Source of the DNA: Streptomyces peucetius
GTDB taxonomy: Bacteria > Actinomycetota > Actinomycetes > Streptomycetales > Streptomycetaceae
Assembly: GCF_025854275.1 (NCBI RefSeq)
Contig: NZ_CP107567.1
Coordinates: forward strand, 6,510,001-6,574,000
Length of the DNA: 64,000 nucleotides
Direction of reading: 5' to 3'
The position numbers and the translations under genes were made by a program. Below are positions 36,615 through 45,052 of the stretch, in pieces (the stretch's first letter is position 1; the number at the start of each line of letters is the position of its first letter). The notes under the pieces are model-generated. The model had not been told where the DNA came from. It did no database searches and saw nothing but the letters and a program-made list of their open reading frames with translations.

Positions 36615-37316
36615 ATGCACAGCATTCTGGTCGTGGACGACGATCCGACGGTCGCCGAGGTCGTCACCGGATATCTCGAGCGGGCCGGTTTCGCCGTGGA
36701 CCGGGCCGGGGACGGGCCGCAGGCGCTCAGGCTCGCGGCGGGGCGCCGCCCGGACCTGGTGGTCCTCGACCTGATGCTGCCCGGCATGGACGGCCTGGAG
36801 GTGTGCCGCAGGCTGCGGGCCGGCGAGGCGCGGCCGGTGCCCGTGATCATGCTCACCGCCCGTGGCGACGAGGACGACCGCATCCTCGGGCTCGAGGTGG
36901 GCGCCGACGACTACGTGACCAAGCCCTTCAGCCCCCGGGAGCTGGTGCTGCGGGTGGAGTCCGTCCTGCGCAGGGGCGGTACCGCTGCGGGGGAGCGGCG
37001 CCCCGGACCCGAGCTGGCCGCCGCCGGGATCGTGCTGGACCCGGCGGCCCGGCGAGCGGTGAAGGACGGACGTGAACTCTCCCTGACACTGCGGGAGTTC
37101 GACCTGCTGGCCCATCTGATGCGCCACCCCGGCGAGGCGATCGGCCGGGAGCGGCTGATGCAGGAGGTGTGGGGCTGGGAGTTCGGCGACCTGTCGACCG
37201 TGACCGTCCATGTGCGCCGGCTGCGCGGCAAGATCGAGGACGACCCGGCGCACCCGAGGCTCATCCAGACCGTGTGGGGTGTCGGCTACCGCTTCGACGC
37301 CCCGGAAGAAGGCTGA
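36615..37316 (+). CDS. OmpR/PhoB-family response regulator
   Basis: A 233-aa regulator. The receiver domain has acidic pocket VVDDD, phospho-acceptor Asp52 in VVLDLMLPGMDG, Thr81 and Lys103 in VTKPFS. The C-terminal winged helix spans about 135-228 (LTLREFDLLAHLMRHPGEAIGRERLMQEVWG ... VTVHVRRLRGKIEDDP ... TVWGVGYRF). It is followed after 5 nt by its sensor kinase. The -10-like GACACT (36603-36608) 6 nt before the ATG suggests a leaderless start. The stimulus is unknown. Confidence 0.95.
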   Translation: MHSILVVDDDPTVAEVVTGYLERAGFAVDRAGDGPQALRLAAGRRPDLVVLDLMLPGMDGLEVCRRLRAGEARPVPVIMLTARGDEDDRILGLEVGADDYVTKPFSPRELVLRVESVLRRGGTAAGERRPGPELAAAGIVLDPAARRAVKDGRELSLTLREFDLLAHLMRHPGEAIGRERLMQEVWGWEFGDLSTVTVHVRRLRGKIEDDPAHPRLIQTVWGVGYRFDAPEEG

Positions 37317-37321
37317 TCGCC

Positions 37322-38437
37322 GTGTGGGACATGCTGCTCATCGCCCTCTACGCGCTCGCCGGGGCCGCCGCGGCCGGGATCGTCGGCGCGCTCGTGCTCC
37401 GGGTGCTGCGGCAGCGTTCCGTCGCCGTCTCGCTGACCGTCGTCGCGGCCGTGGCGGTCACCGCGATGCTCGCCGGCACCCTGGCGGTCGCACAGGCGAT
37501 GTTCCTCTCCCCCCACGACCTGACCGTCGTCACCATGGTCGTGGCGATGGCGGCCGTCGTGTCGCTGGCGACGGCACTGCTGCTCGGCCGGTGGGTGGTC
37601 GCCCGCAGCCGGGAACTGACCCTGGCGGCACGCTCCTTCGGCGACGGTGGCTCCTTCGCCGCGCCCGGCGGTGCCTCCACCGCCGAACTGGACGCCCTCA
37701 GCAGGGAACTCGCGGCGACGAGCGACCGGCTCGCCGCGTCCCGGGAACGCGAACGGGCCCTCGAGACGTCCCGGCGCGAACTGGTCGCCTGGATCTCGCA
37801 CGATCTGCGGACCCCGCTCGCGGGGCTGCGCGCCATGTCGGAGGCGCTGGAGGACGGTGTCGTCCAGGACCCCGAGCGCTACTTCCGGCAGATCCGCACC
37901 GAGGTCGACCGGCTCAACTCGATGGTCGGCGACCTGTTCGAGCTGTCCCGCATCCATGCGGGCGCCCTCGCGCTCTCCCCGACCCGGATGTCGGTCTACG
38001 ACCTGGTCGGGGAGGCCCTCGCGGGCGTGGACCCGCTGGCCCGCGAGCACGGGGTGCGCCTCGTCGGCGACGGCGTCGAGCCGGTACCCGTCGAGGTGGA
38101 CGGCAAGGAGATGACCCGGGTCCTCGCCAACCTGCTGGTGAACGCGATCCGCCGGACCCCGGCCGACGGGACGGTCGCCGTGGCCGCCGAGCGCCGCGAG
38201 GACTGGGTCGTCCTGTCCGTCACCGACGGCTGCGGCGGGATCCCCGAGGACGACCTGCCGCGCGTGTTCGACACCGGCTGGCGCGGCTCCCAGGCCCGTA
38301 CGCCGCCCGCCGGGGCGGGCCTGGGGCTGGCGATCGTCCGCGGCATCGTCGAGGCGCACGCCGGCCGCGCCGAGGTGAGCAACGTGTCGGGCGGCTGCCG
38401 CTTCGAGGTGTCGCTGCCCGCCGCCGCCCTGCGGTGA
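37322..38437 (+). CDS. Two-component sensor histidine kinase
   Basis: A 371-aa kinase. Two or three membrane segments lie in residues 4-90 with only a short external part, followed by a HAMP-like linker (WVVARSRELTLAARSFGDGG). The dimerisation/phosphoacceptor site is His160 in VAWISHDLRTPLAGLRAM. N-box LANLLVNAIRRTP, G1 VTDGCGGIPEDDL and G2 AGAGLGLAIVRGIVEAHAG form the ATPase. The GTG at 37322 has AAGAAGG 9 nt upstream. It pairs with the response regulator just upstream. The small sensory region suggests membrane or intramembrane sensing. Confidence 0.94.
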   Translation: MWDMLLIALYALAGAAAAGIVGALVLRVLRQRSVAVSLTVVAAVAVTAMLAGTLAVAQAMFLSPHDLTVVTMVVAMAAVVSLATALLLGRWVVARSRELTLAARSFGDGGSFAAPGGASTAELDALSRELAATSDRLAASRERERALETSRRELVAWISHDLRTPLAGLRAMSEALEDGVVQDPERYFRQIRTEVDRLNSMVGDLFELSRIHAGALALSPTRMSVYDLVGEALAGVDPLAREHGVRLVGDGVEPVPVEVDGKEMTRVLANLLVNAIRRTPADGTVAVAAERREDWVVLSVTDGCGGIPEDDLPRVFDTGWRGSQARTPPAGAGLGLAIVRGIVEAHAGRAEVSNVSGGCRFEVSLPAAALR

Positions 38438-38556
38438 CCGGCGGCCGGCGAAACCGTCGCTGCCACGAGGCGTGAGGGGCCGGGCGGCTGGGCAGGCAAC
38501 GCTCCAGGACAGGGGTGACAGGACCGGCGACCGCTCGATGTGGGGGGCGTGCCTCT

Positions 38557-39441
38557 ATGGCGCAACGGACACAGTGGGAATTCCTCGACGACCGCGGCCG
38601 GCCGGCCTCCGCGCCGCAGGTGCCGTCCCGGCTGGTCACCTACATACAGGCGGGCGCCGCGCTGTTCGACCACGGACTGCGGCCCGCGGGCCTGTTCGGC
38701 TCCGCCCACGACGGCGCGGACCCCGACCCGGCCAAGTCCGGCGACCTGCCGCCGGACGCCGTCCCGTACCTGGGGTCCGGCCCCGGGGTCGACGCCGGGA
38801 CCGTGCTGGCCGCGGGGCCGGACCTGGTGGTGGCCGTGACCTACGGCTCCGACCAGATCTACGGCCTCGATCCGGACACGGCCAAGCACATCGAGGAGCG
38901 TGTGCCCGTCGTGGTGATCGACGTGGGACAGGGCCGTTCGTTCGACGCGATACGCGACCGTTTCGAGGAGCTGGCGCACTCGCTCGGCGCGGCCCCGGAG
39001 CCGTCGGCCGCGTCCGCGCTCGCCGCGGCACGGGCCCGCCTGCGCGAGGCCGCCACCGGCGCACCCGGGGTGCGGGTCCTGGCGCTGTCGCCGGCGGGCC
39101 CCGACCGTGTCCATCTCGCCAGACCCGGCGCCTGGCCGGACCTCAGGGCGCTGGCCGAGTGCGGAGTCGCGCTGGTGGAGCCGGAGCCCGGCCCCGGCGC
39201 CAACTGGTCCACCACCGGCTGGGCCGCCGTCCGGCGGCCGGCACCGGACATCGTCCTCGCGGACGTACGGTCCAACGCACACCCGGTCGCGCAACTGCGG
39301 GGCGTGCCGGACTGGGAGGCGATCGAGGCCCGGGCGCGGCTGCTGCCGTGGAACCCGGAGACGCCGCCCAGCGCCCGCGCCCATGCGCGCTTCTTCGACG
39401 CGGTCGCCGCGGCGCTGGAGGAGGCACCGGTGCCCTCGTAG
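38557..39441 (+). CDS. FecB-like periplasmic-binding-fold protein without signal peptide
   Basis: A 294-aa protein of the siderophore/metal-type binding fold: RLVTYIQAGAALFDHGLRPAGLFG, then AAGPDLVVAVTYGSDQIYGLD and RVPVVVIDVGQGRSFDAIRDRFEELA. No signal peptide or lipobox precedes the fold, even with upstream in-frame codons. Transporter genes are not adjacent. It may be cytoplasmic, or the true export signal has been lost. The ATG at 38557 follows a G-run. No iron box is visible upstream. Confidence 0.8.
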   Translation: MAQRTQWEFLDDRGRPASAPQVPSRLVTYIQAGAALFDHGLRPAGLFGSAHDGADPDPAKSGDLPPDAVPYLGSGPGVDAGTVLAAGPDLVVAVTYGSDQIYGLDPDTAKHIEERVPVVVIDVGQGRSFDAIRDRFEELAHSLGAAPEPSAASALAAARARLREAATGAPGVRVLALSPAGPDRVHLARPGAWPDLRALAECGVALVEPEPGPGANWSTTGWAAVRRPAPDIVLADVRSNAHPVAQLRGVPDWEAIEARARLLPWNPETPPSARAHARFFDAVAAALEEAPVPS

Positions 39442-39535
39442 TGTCCGCGCCGCAGCCGCGCGGACGGACGGCGCGAGCGGTGCCGCCGCAGGCCCCGGCG
39501 CATGAGCGGCGGGCCGCGCAGGGCACCCTGGGAGC

Positions 39536-41503
39536 GTGTCCTCCTCACTGCCTCACCAGGCCCAACCCCCCACCGCCGGCGGTCATATGATCGTGTGCGG
39601 CGACGACGCCCTGGCCCACCGGCTGGCCACCGAACTGCGGGAGGTGTACGGCGAGCGGATCACGCTCGTCGTACCCGCCGCACAGACGGCCCGCGGCTCC
39701 GAGACGCAGAACGCCGGCCGGGTGCGGGCCTCCGCGCTCTTCGGCCGGATGTCCGCCGTCATGACACGGGCCGTCGGCACCCCGGTCAACCCCGGCGACA
39801 CGCCGCCGCCCGACCTTCCCCGGGTCGTCGAAGTCCTCGAACTCGGCGAGGACACACTGGTGGACGCCGGTGTCGGGCACGCCGCCGCCCTGGCGCTGGT
39901 GTACGACGACGACGAGAGCAACATCCGGGCCGCGCTGGCCGCCCGCAGGCTCAACCCGCATCTGCGGCTGGTGATCCGGCTCTACAACCGCAAGCTGGGC
40001 CAGCACCTCGAGGAACTCCTCGACCAGGCCGCCGCGTTGGCCGTGCCCGGCCTGGACACGGCGACCCTGGACGCCTCCACCACCGTGCTCTCGGACGCCG
40101 ACACCACCGCCCCCGCGCTCGCCGCCACCGCCGTGGCCGGCACCAGCAAGGTCGTACAGGCCGACGGACTGCTGCTGCGGGCGGTCGAACGCACGCCGCC
40201 GGGCCGCGGCGAGATCGCCGACCCGGGACTGTGCACCCTCGCCCTGCTGTCGTCCACCACCAACGACCCCGCCGGTGCCGAGGGTTCCGACAGAAGCGGC
40301 CACGACGGGCCGCGTCTGCTCCCCGACGACCGCAGCGTCGCGGAGGCCACCGGCCGCGGCACCGTCGTGCTCGAGGCGATCTCCCACAGCCCGGCCGGCG
40401 GCGGGCAGGCCCGGTTCGCCGGCCGCGGCGCCCCGCTGAAGCAGCTGTTCTCCCGGCGGCTGCGCTGGTCGCTCGCCGCCCTCGGCGCCACCGTCGTCGC
40501 CCTGGCCGCCGTGTCCGCGGTGGCCACCGACGACAGTCCCCTGCACGCGATGTATCTGATCCTGCTCGACCTGTTCGGTATCGGCGACCCCGCCGTCGGC
40601 GCGGAGGCCGACCGGCAGATCCTGCAACTGCTCACCGGGGTGGTGGGACTGCTCATGCTGCCCCTGACGGTCGCCGCCGTGCTGGAGGCCCTCGGCACCT
40701 TCCGCAACGCGTCCGCCCTGCGCCGCCCGCCGCGCGGACTGTCGGGCCACGTCGTGCTGCTGGGCCTCGGGAAGATCGGGACCAGGGTCCTGATGAGGCT
40801 GCGGGAACTGGGTATCCCGGTGGTCTGCGTCGAGGAGGACCCGGAGGCCCGGGGCATCCCGCTCGCCCGGCGCCTGCGGGTGCCGACGGTGCTGGGGGAC
40901 GTCACGGAGGAGGGCGTACTGGAGGCCGCCAAGATCCACCGGGCCCACGCGCTGCTCGCCCTCACCAGCGCCGACACGACCAACCTCGAAGCGGCCCTGT
41001 ACGCACGCTCCGCGAAGCCCGACCTCCGGGTCGCCCTGCGCGTCTACGACGACGACTTCGCCACCGCCGTCTACCGCAGTCTGCGCGCCGCCCACCCCGA
41101 CGCGCTCACCCGCAGCCGCAGCGTCTCCACGCTCGCCGCCCCCGCCTTCGCCGTGGCGATGATGGGGCGCCAAATCCTGGGCGCCGTTCCGGTGGAACGC
41201 AAGGTGCTGGTCTTCGCCGCCGTCGAGGTCGCGGGCCATCCGCGGCTGGAGGGCCGTACGGTCGCCGAGGCGTTCCGGCCCGGCGCGTGGCGGATCGTGG
41301 CCCTCGACTCGGCCGCCCCCGACGAGCGCCCGCCGGACCTGGCGTACTCGCGCCGCACCCCGGAGAACGACGGGACCGGCCTGGTGTGGGACCTCCACCC
41401 CGGGTACGTCCTGCGGGCCGAGGACCGGGTGGTCGTCGCCGCGACCCGCCGGGGAGCGGCCGAACTCCTCGGGCGGCGTCCGCACCTGCGCGCCGGCGGA
41501 TGA
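39536..41503 (+). CDS. Channel-like membrane protein with two NAD-binding (RCK/TrkA-N) domains
   Basis: A 655-aa protein. The first NAD-binding domain starts at GHMIVCGDDALAHRLATELREVYG (about 16-39). Two membrane segments follow in the middle (LRWSLAALGATVVALAAVSAVAT and ILQLLTGVVGLLMLPLTVAAVLEAL), with a pore-loop-like stretch between them (HAMYLILLDLFGIGDPA). The second TrkA-N domain begins at GHVVLLGLGKIGTRVLMRL, with a possible RCK_C at the end. This resembles CASTOR/MthK-type cation channels, but the filter TVGYG is not seen. The GTG at 39536 has GGGAG 2 nt away, so translation start is not certain. It precedes the cpeAB genes, a common theme of ion control. Confidence 0.85.
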   Translation: MSSSLPHQAQPPTAGGHMIVCGDDALAHRLATELREVYGERITLVVPAAQTARGSETQNAGRVRASALFGRMSAVMTRAVGTPVNPGDTPPPDLPRVVEVLELGEDTLVDAGVGHAAALALVYDDDESNIRAALAARRLNPHLRLVIRLYNRKLGQHLEELLDQAAALAVPGLDTATLDASTTVLSDADTTAPALAATAVAGTSKVVQADGLLLRAVERTPPGRGEIADPGLCTLALLSSTTNDPAGAEGSDRSGHDGPRLLPDDRSVAEATGRGTVVLEAISHSPAGGGQARFAGRGAPLKQLFSRRLRWSLAALGATVVALAAVSAVATDDSPLHAMYLILLDLFGIGDPAVGAEADRQILQLLTGVVGLLMLPLTVAAVLEALGTFRNASALRRPPRGLSGHVVLLGLGKIGTRVLMRLRELGIPVVCVEEDPEARGIPLARRLRVPTVLGDVTEEGVLEAAKIHRAHALLALTSADTTNLEAALYARSAKPDLRVALRVYDDDFATAVYRSLRAAHPDALTRSRSVSTLAAPAFAVAMMGRQILGAVPVERKVLVFAAVEVAGHPRLEGRTVAEAFRPGAWRIVALDSAAPDERPPDLAYSRRTPENDGTGLVWDLHPGYVLRAEDRVVVAATRRGAAELLGRRPHLRAGG

Positions 41504-41991
41504 CACGCCCCTCGCCGCTGGCGGCCGTACGGTTCAAGCCATTTGCCCTGCGGTAGGATTCTTTACCGAGTCATTGCAACGCTCCTGGAGTGGTGCGATG
41601 TGCCTCAGTGACAAGAGGGTTTACCGGCGCCGTGCGGTGCCGGCCGGACGGAGGGGGGCGGGATGGCACACGGACGCCAGGGCCACCGCCCGTCGGCCGC
41701 CCTCGTGGCCCGCCCCTCCGCCGCCCTGTCGCGGACCGGCCGCAGGCCCGCCCGCATCGACGCGCGTGCGCGCAACGGCGTCCCCGACCCGGCCCGCGGG
41801 GGCCGCCCCGCGGACCCGCGCCGCTCAGCCCCCGGCGCCTGACGACCGAACCGGCCGACCGATCCACGGCCCGGTCGGTGCCGGTGTGCGACACCCGGTG
41901 CGAAAATCCCCTCCGGCCGCCGGCACACCGGACGGCCGCCGGAGCCGGGCACCCAGCCCGCACCCCACCGACCGCCGTACGGAGCCCCTCC
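41504..41991. other. Non-coding region upstream of cpeA
   Basis: These 488 bp carry no convincing gene. A TAGGAT box (41554-41559) could be a -10. An ATG at 41598 preceded by GGAG opens a long Arg/Pro-rich frame without family resemblance, probably not coding. No c-di-AMP (ydaO-type) riboswitch pattern was recognised. Confidence 0.45.
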
Positions 41992-42477
41992 ATGGAACCC
42001 ACCGCCCACGTCAGCGAAACGACCCTGCCGGGAGTCGGCACGAGGTACGACCTGAGGACCGACGCCGGCGCCCACCTGTCCGTCGTCGTGCACCAGGACG
42101 GCCGCCGCATCCTCGCCTTCCACGATCCCGAGGACGACGACGACTGCAAGGACGCCGCCGCCCTCGCCCCCCACGAGGCGACCGCGCTGTCCAAACTCCT
42201 CGTCCCCGACCCGGTCGCCCATCTGCACCAGCACCTCGAGATCGACCTCGTCACGGAACACATCCCCGTGACGAAACGGTCCCCCTACGCCGGCAGGCTC
42301 CTCGCCGACACACAGGCGCGCACCCGCACAGGCGCGTCCATCGTCGCCGTACTGCGTCGCACCGCGGCGTTCCCCTCGCCCGCCCCGGACTTCCGCTTCG
42401 CCATCGGCGACACGCTCGTCGTCGTCGGCACGCGCGAAGGCGTCGACGCCGTTGCCGAACTGATCACCGGAGGATAG
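41992..42477 (+). CDS. cpeA: CpeA-like RCK_C protein, c-di-AMP-responsive antiporter subunit
   Basis: A 161-aa cytoplasmic regulator. The C-terminal RCK_C/TrkA-C domain spans about 75-160 (PVTKRSPYAGRLLADTQARTRTGASIVAVLRRTAAFPSPAPDFRFAIGDTLVVVGTREGVDAVAELI). In S. venezuelae CpeA binds c-di-AMP and is encoded with the antiporter CpeB; the gene order and domains here are the same. An N-terminal domain (TLPGVGTRYDLRTDAGAHLSVVVHQDG) is typical of KhtT-like subunits. It is followed after 6 nt by the antiporter gene. Confidence 0.88.
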   Translation: MEPTAHVSETTLPGVGTRYDLRTDAGAHLSVVVHQDGRRILAFHDPEDDDDCKDAAALAPHEATALSKLLVPDPVAHLHQHLEIDLVTEHIPVTKRSPYAGRLLADTQARTRTGASIVAVLRRTAAFPSPAPDFRFAIGDTLVVVGTREGVDAVAELITGG

Positions 42478-42483
42478 ACACCC

Positions 42484-43698
42484 GTGCACGACACCACCGC
42501 GCTGCTCATCGAACTCGGGGCGATCATCCTGGCCCTGGGCCTGCTCGGCCGGCTCGCCGGACGCATCGGGTTCTCGCCCATCCCGCTCTACCTGCTCGCC
42601 GGACTTGCATTCGGCCACGGCGGGCTGCTGCCGATGAATGCCAGCGAGGAGTTCATCGCGACCGGCGCCGAGATCGGCGTGATCCTCCTGCTGCTCCTCC
42701 TCGGACTCGAGTACAGCGCCTCGGAGCTCGTCACCAACCTCAAGACGCAGTATCCGTCGGGGATCGTCGACTTCGTCCTCAACGCCCTGCCCGGCGCGGT
42801 GGCGGCACTCCTCCTCGGCTGGGGAGCCGTGGCCGCCGTCGCCCTCGCCGGTGTCACGTGGATCTCCTCCTCCGGTGTCATCGCGAAGGTCCTCGGCGAC
42901 CTGGGCCGGCTCGGCAACCGAGAAACGCCCGTCATCCTCGGCGTCCTCGTCATCGAGGACCTCGCCATGGCCGTCTATCTGCCGCTGCTGACCGCGCTGC
43001 TCGCCGGTCTGAGCCTGGCCGGCGGCAGCCTCACACTGCTGATCTCGCTCGGCACCGTCGGCATCGTCCTGTACGTCGCCCTGCGGCACGGCCGCCTGAT
43101 CAGCCGGGCCGTCTCCTCGGACAACCCCGAGATGCTGCTGCTGGTCGTCCTCGGCCTCACCCTCTTCGTCGCGGGCATCGCCCAGGAACTCCAGGTCTCC
43201 GCCGCCGTCGGCGCGTTCCTCGTCGGCATCGCCCTCTCCGGTGAGGTCGCCGAGGGCGCCCACAATCTGCTCGCGCCGCTGCGTGACCTGTTCGCCGCGG
43301 TCTTCTTCGTCTTCTTCGGCCTGTCGACCGACCCCGCGGCCATTCCGCCGGTCCTGCTGCCCGCGCTGATCCTCGCGTTCGTCACGGCGCTGACGAAGAT
43401 CGCCACGGGCTGGTACGCGGCCCGTCGCGCCGGCATCGGCCCGCGCGGGCGCCTGCGGGCCGGCGGGGCGCTCGTGGCCCGCGGCGAGTTCTCCATCGTC
43501 ATCGCGGGCCTCGCGGTCGGCGTCGAGCCGCGGATCGGACCGCTGGCGACGGCGTACGTCCTGATCCTGGTCATCGTGGGGCCGCTGACGGCGCGTTACA
43601 CGGAGCCGATCGGCCGGCGTCTGCTGCGGCAGCCGTCGCCCGGCAAGCAGTCGCCGCCGGCACCGGACTCGGCACGCGCCGCGGCGACGACGGGCTGA
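42484..43698 (+). CDS. cpeB: CPA2-family cation/proton antiporter (CpeB/KhtU-like)
   Basis: A 404-aa membrane antiporter with about 12 segments, first ALLIELGAIILALGLLGRLAGRIGFSPIPLYLLAGLAFG. The ion-site region LGVLVIEDLAMAVYLPLL contains the conserved ED of CPA2 antiporters. The last region GALVARGEFSIVIAGLAVG matches the GEFSFVI-type motif. It likely exports K+ or Na+ in exchange for protons, gated by CpeA and c-di-AMP. The GTG at 42484 starts 6 nt after the cpeA stop. The C-terminal tail is short and polar. Confidence 0.92.
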   Translation: MHDTTALLIELGAIILALGLLGRLAGRIGFSPIPLYLLAGLAFGHGGLLPMNASEEFIATGAEIGVILLLLLLGLEYSASELVTNLKTQYPSGIVDFVLNALPGAVAALLLGWGAVAAVALAGVTWISSSGVIAKVLGDLGRLGNRETPVILGVLVIEDLAMAVYLPLLTALLAGLSLAGGSLTLLISLGTVGIVLYVALRHGRLISRAVSSDNPEMLLLVVLGLTLFVAGIAQELQVSAAVGAFLVGIALSGEVAEGAHNLLAPLRDLFAAVFFVFFGLSTDPAAIPPVLLPALILAFVTALTKIATGWYAARRAGIGPRGRLRAGGALVARGEFSIVIAGLAVGVEPRIGPLATAYVLILVIVGPLTARYTEPIGRRLLRQPSPGKQSPPAPDSARAAATTG

Positions 43699-43754
43699 CC
43701 GCACCTCTCACCGCGTGGCTGGGGCCGGGTGCGGGCCTGTTCGTGCCGCCGGTT

Positions 43755-43783
43755 TTGGATCACCGGGGGATCACCCATACGAT
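43755..43783 (+). promoter_or_regulatory. Leaderless promoter of the VWA gene
   Basis: TTGGAT (43755-43760), 17-bp spacer, TACGAT (43778-43783), then exactly 6 nt to the ATG at 43790. No ribosome-binding site. This is one of the best matching promoters in the window. Confidence 0.7.
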
Positions 43784-43789
43784 CCGCCG

Positions 43790-45052
43790 ATGATCATAAG
43801 AAGATGGCCGGCGGCCGGCGCTCTCGCCGTGCTCGCCGTGCTGATCGCCGGGCTCGCCCCGGCCCCGGCGGTCGCCGACGAACCGGTGACGAAGGAAGCC
43901 CCGAAGGTCGAGCTCGTGCTGGACGTCAGCGGCTCGATGCGGGCCCGCGACATCGACGGCAAGAGCCGGATGGCCGCGGCGAAGCAGGCGTTCAACGAGG
44001 TGCTGGATGCCGTGCCGGAGGAGGTGCAGCTCGGCATCCGGACCCTCGGCGCCGACTATGCCGGCGACGACCGCAAGCGCGGGTGCAAGGACACCCGGCA
44101 GCTGTACCCGGTGGGACCGCTGGACCGCACGGAGGCCAAGACGGCAGTCGCCACGCTGGCGCCCACCGGCTGGACGCCGATCGGCCCGGCGCTGCTGGGT
44201 GCGGCCCAGGACCTGGAGGGCGGTGACGCGACCCGCAGGATCGTGCTCATCACCGACGGCGAGGACACCTGCGCACCGCTCGACCCGTGCGAGGTCGCGC
44301 GGGAGATCGCGGCGAAGGGCATCCATCTCGTCATCGACACGCTCGGCCTGGTGCCCGACGCCAAGACCCGGGCGCAGCTGAGCTGCATCGCCGAAGCGAC
44401 CGGCGGTACGTACACCTCCGTGCAGCACACCGACGAACTGTCCGACCGGGTGAGCCAGTTGGTGGACCGGGCGGCGGACCCGGTGGTCGTGCCCGTGGCC
44501 ACGCGGGGCGCCGGCCAGTGCGCCGACGCGCCGCGGCTGGAGCCCGGCCTCTACACGGACCGGGAGAAGTTCGGCGAGCACCGCTGGTACCGGGTGGACG
44601 TGCTGCCCGGCCAGGAGCTGCGCGCCTCCGTGAGCGTCGGCGCCGACCGCGCGGTGAACAGGGACTACGGGGTGCTGCTGCGCGCCGTCACCGTCCACGG
44701 CCGGGAGATCGTACGGGGCTCGGAGGCCGGCGACGGCCGCACCGATCTCGTCTCGACCGGTCTGCGCTACCCGAAGCCCGAGGAGAGCGGTGACGAGCCC
44801 GTGGCGGAGACGGTGTGCCTGCAGGTGAGCAACTCGTTCTCCGCGCCGCCGGCCGTCAAGACCGAGCCGGGCCTGCCCGTCGAGCTCACCGTCGACGTGG
44901 TCGACGCTCCGGAGGCGGCCTCGGACGTTGCCGCGTTCGGCCTCGGCCGCGGCTGGTGGCTGCTGGGCACCCTGGTGCTCACCGGCTTCGCCGCCGGGCT
45001 GCTGTGGGGCTGGGTCTCGCGCCTGCGTGTCGCCGTCTGGAGGACCAACTGA
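43790..45052 (+). CDS. Secreted/membrane-anchored VWA-domain protein
   Basis: A 420-aa protein. Signal peptide about 1-28 (IIRRWPAAGALAVLAVLIAGLAPAPAVA). VWA domain about 40-240 with MIDAS motif DVSGSMRA (DxSxS), Thr in the APTGWTPIGPAL loop and the Asp in LITDGEDT. A beta-rich region follows, then one membrane segment (WWLLGTLVLTGFAAGLLWGWV) and a short basic tail. The VWA domain therefore faces outside. It overlaps the next gene by 1 nt (TGATG), with which it probably acts. Metal-dependent protein binding is the likely role; the partner is unknown. Confidence 0.9.
   Translation: MIIRRWPAAGALAVLAVLIAGLAPAPAVADEPVTKEAPKVELVLDVSGSMRARDIDGKSRMAAAKQAFNEVLDAVPEEVQLGIRTLGADYAGDDRKRGCKDTRQLYPVGPLDRTEAKTAVATLAPTGWTPIGPALLGAAQDLEGGDATRRIVLITDGEDTCAPLDPCEVAREIAAKGIHLVIDTLGLVPDAKTRAQLSCIAEATGGTYTSVQHTDELSDRVSQLVDRAADPVVVPVATRGAGQCADAPRLEPGLYTDREKFGEHRWYRVDVLPGQELRASVSVGADRAVNRDYGVLLRAVTVHGREIVRGSEAGDGRTDLVSTGLRYPKPEESGDEPVAETVCLQVSNSFSAPPAVKTEPGLPVELTVDVVDAPEAASDVAAFGLGRGWWLLGTLVLTGFAAGLLWGWVSRLRVAVWRTN

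Noticed and set aside
41598..41991. ATG with GGAG upstream opening MCLSDKRVYRRRA before cpeA
   Set aside because: After a few residues the frame becomes Arg/Pro-rich without conservation and runs on over cpeA in another frame. It is treated as non-coding.
41504..41991. c-di-AMP riboswitch upstream of cpeA
   Set aside because: Expected by function, but the conserved ydaO-type blocks were not found on reading the region.
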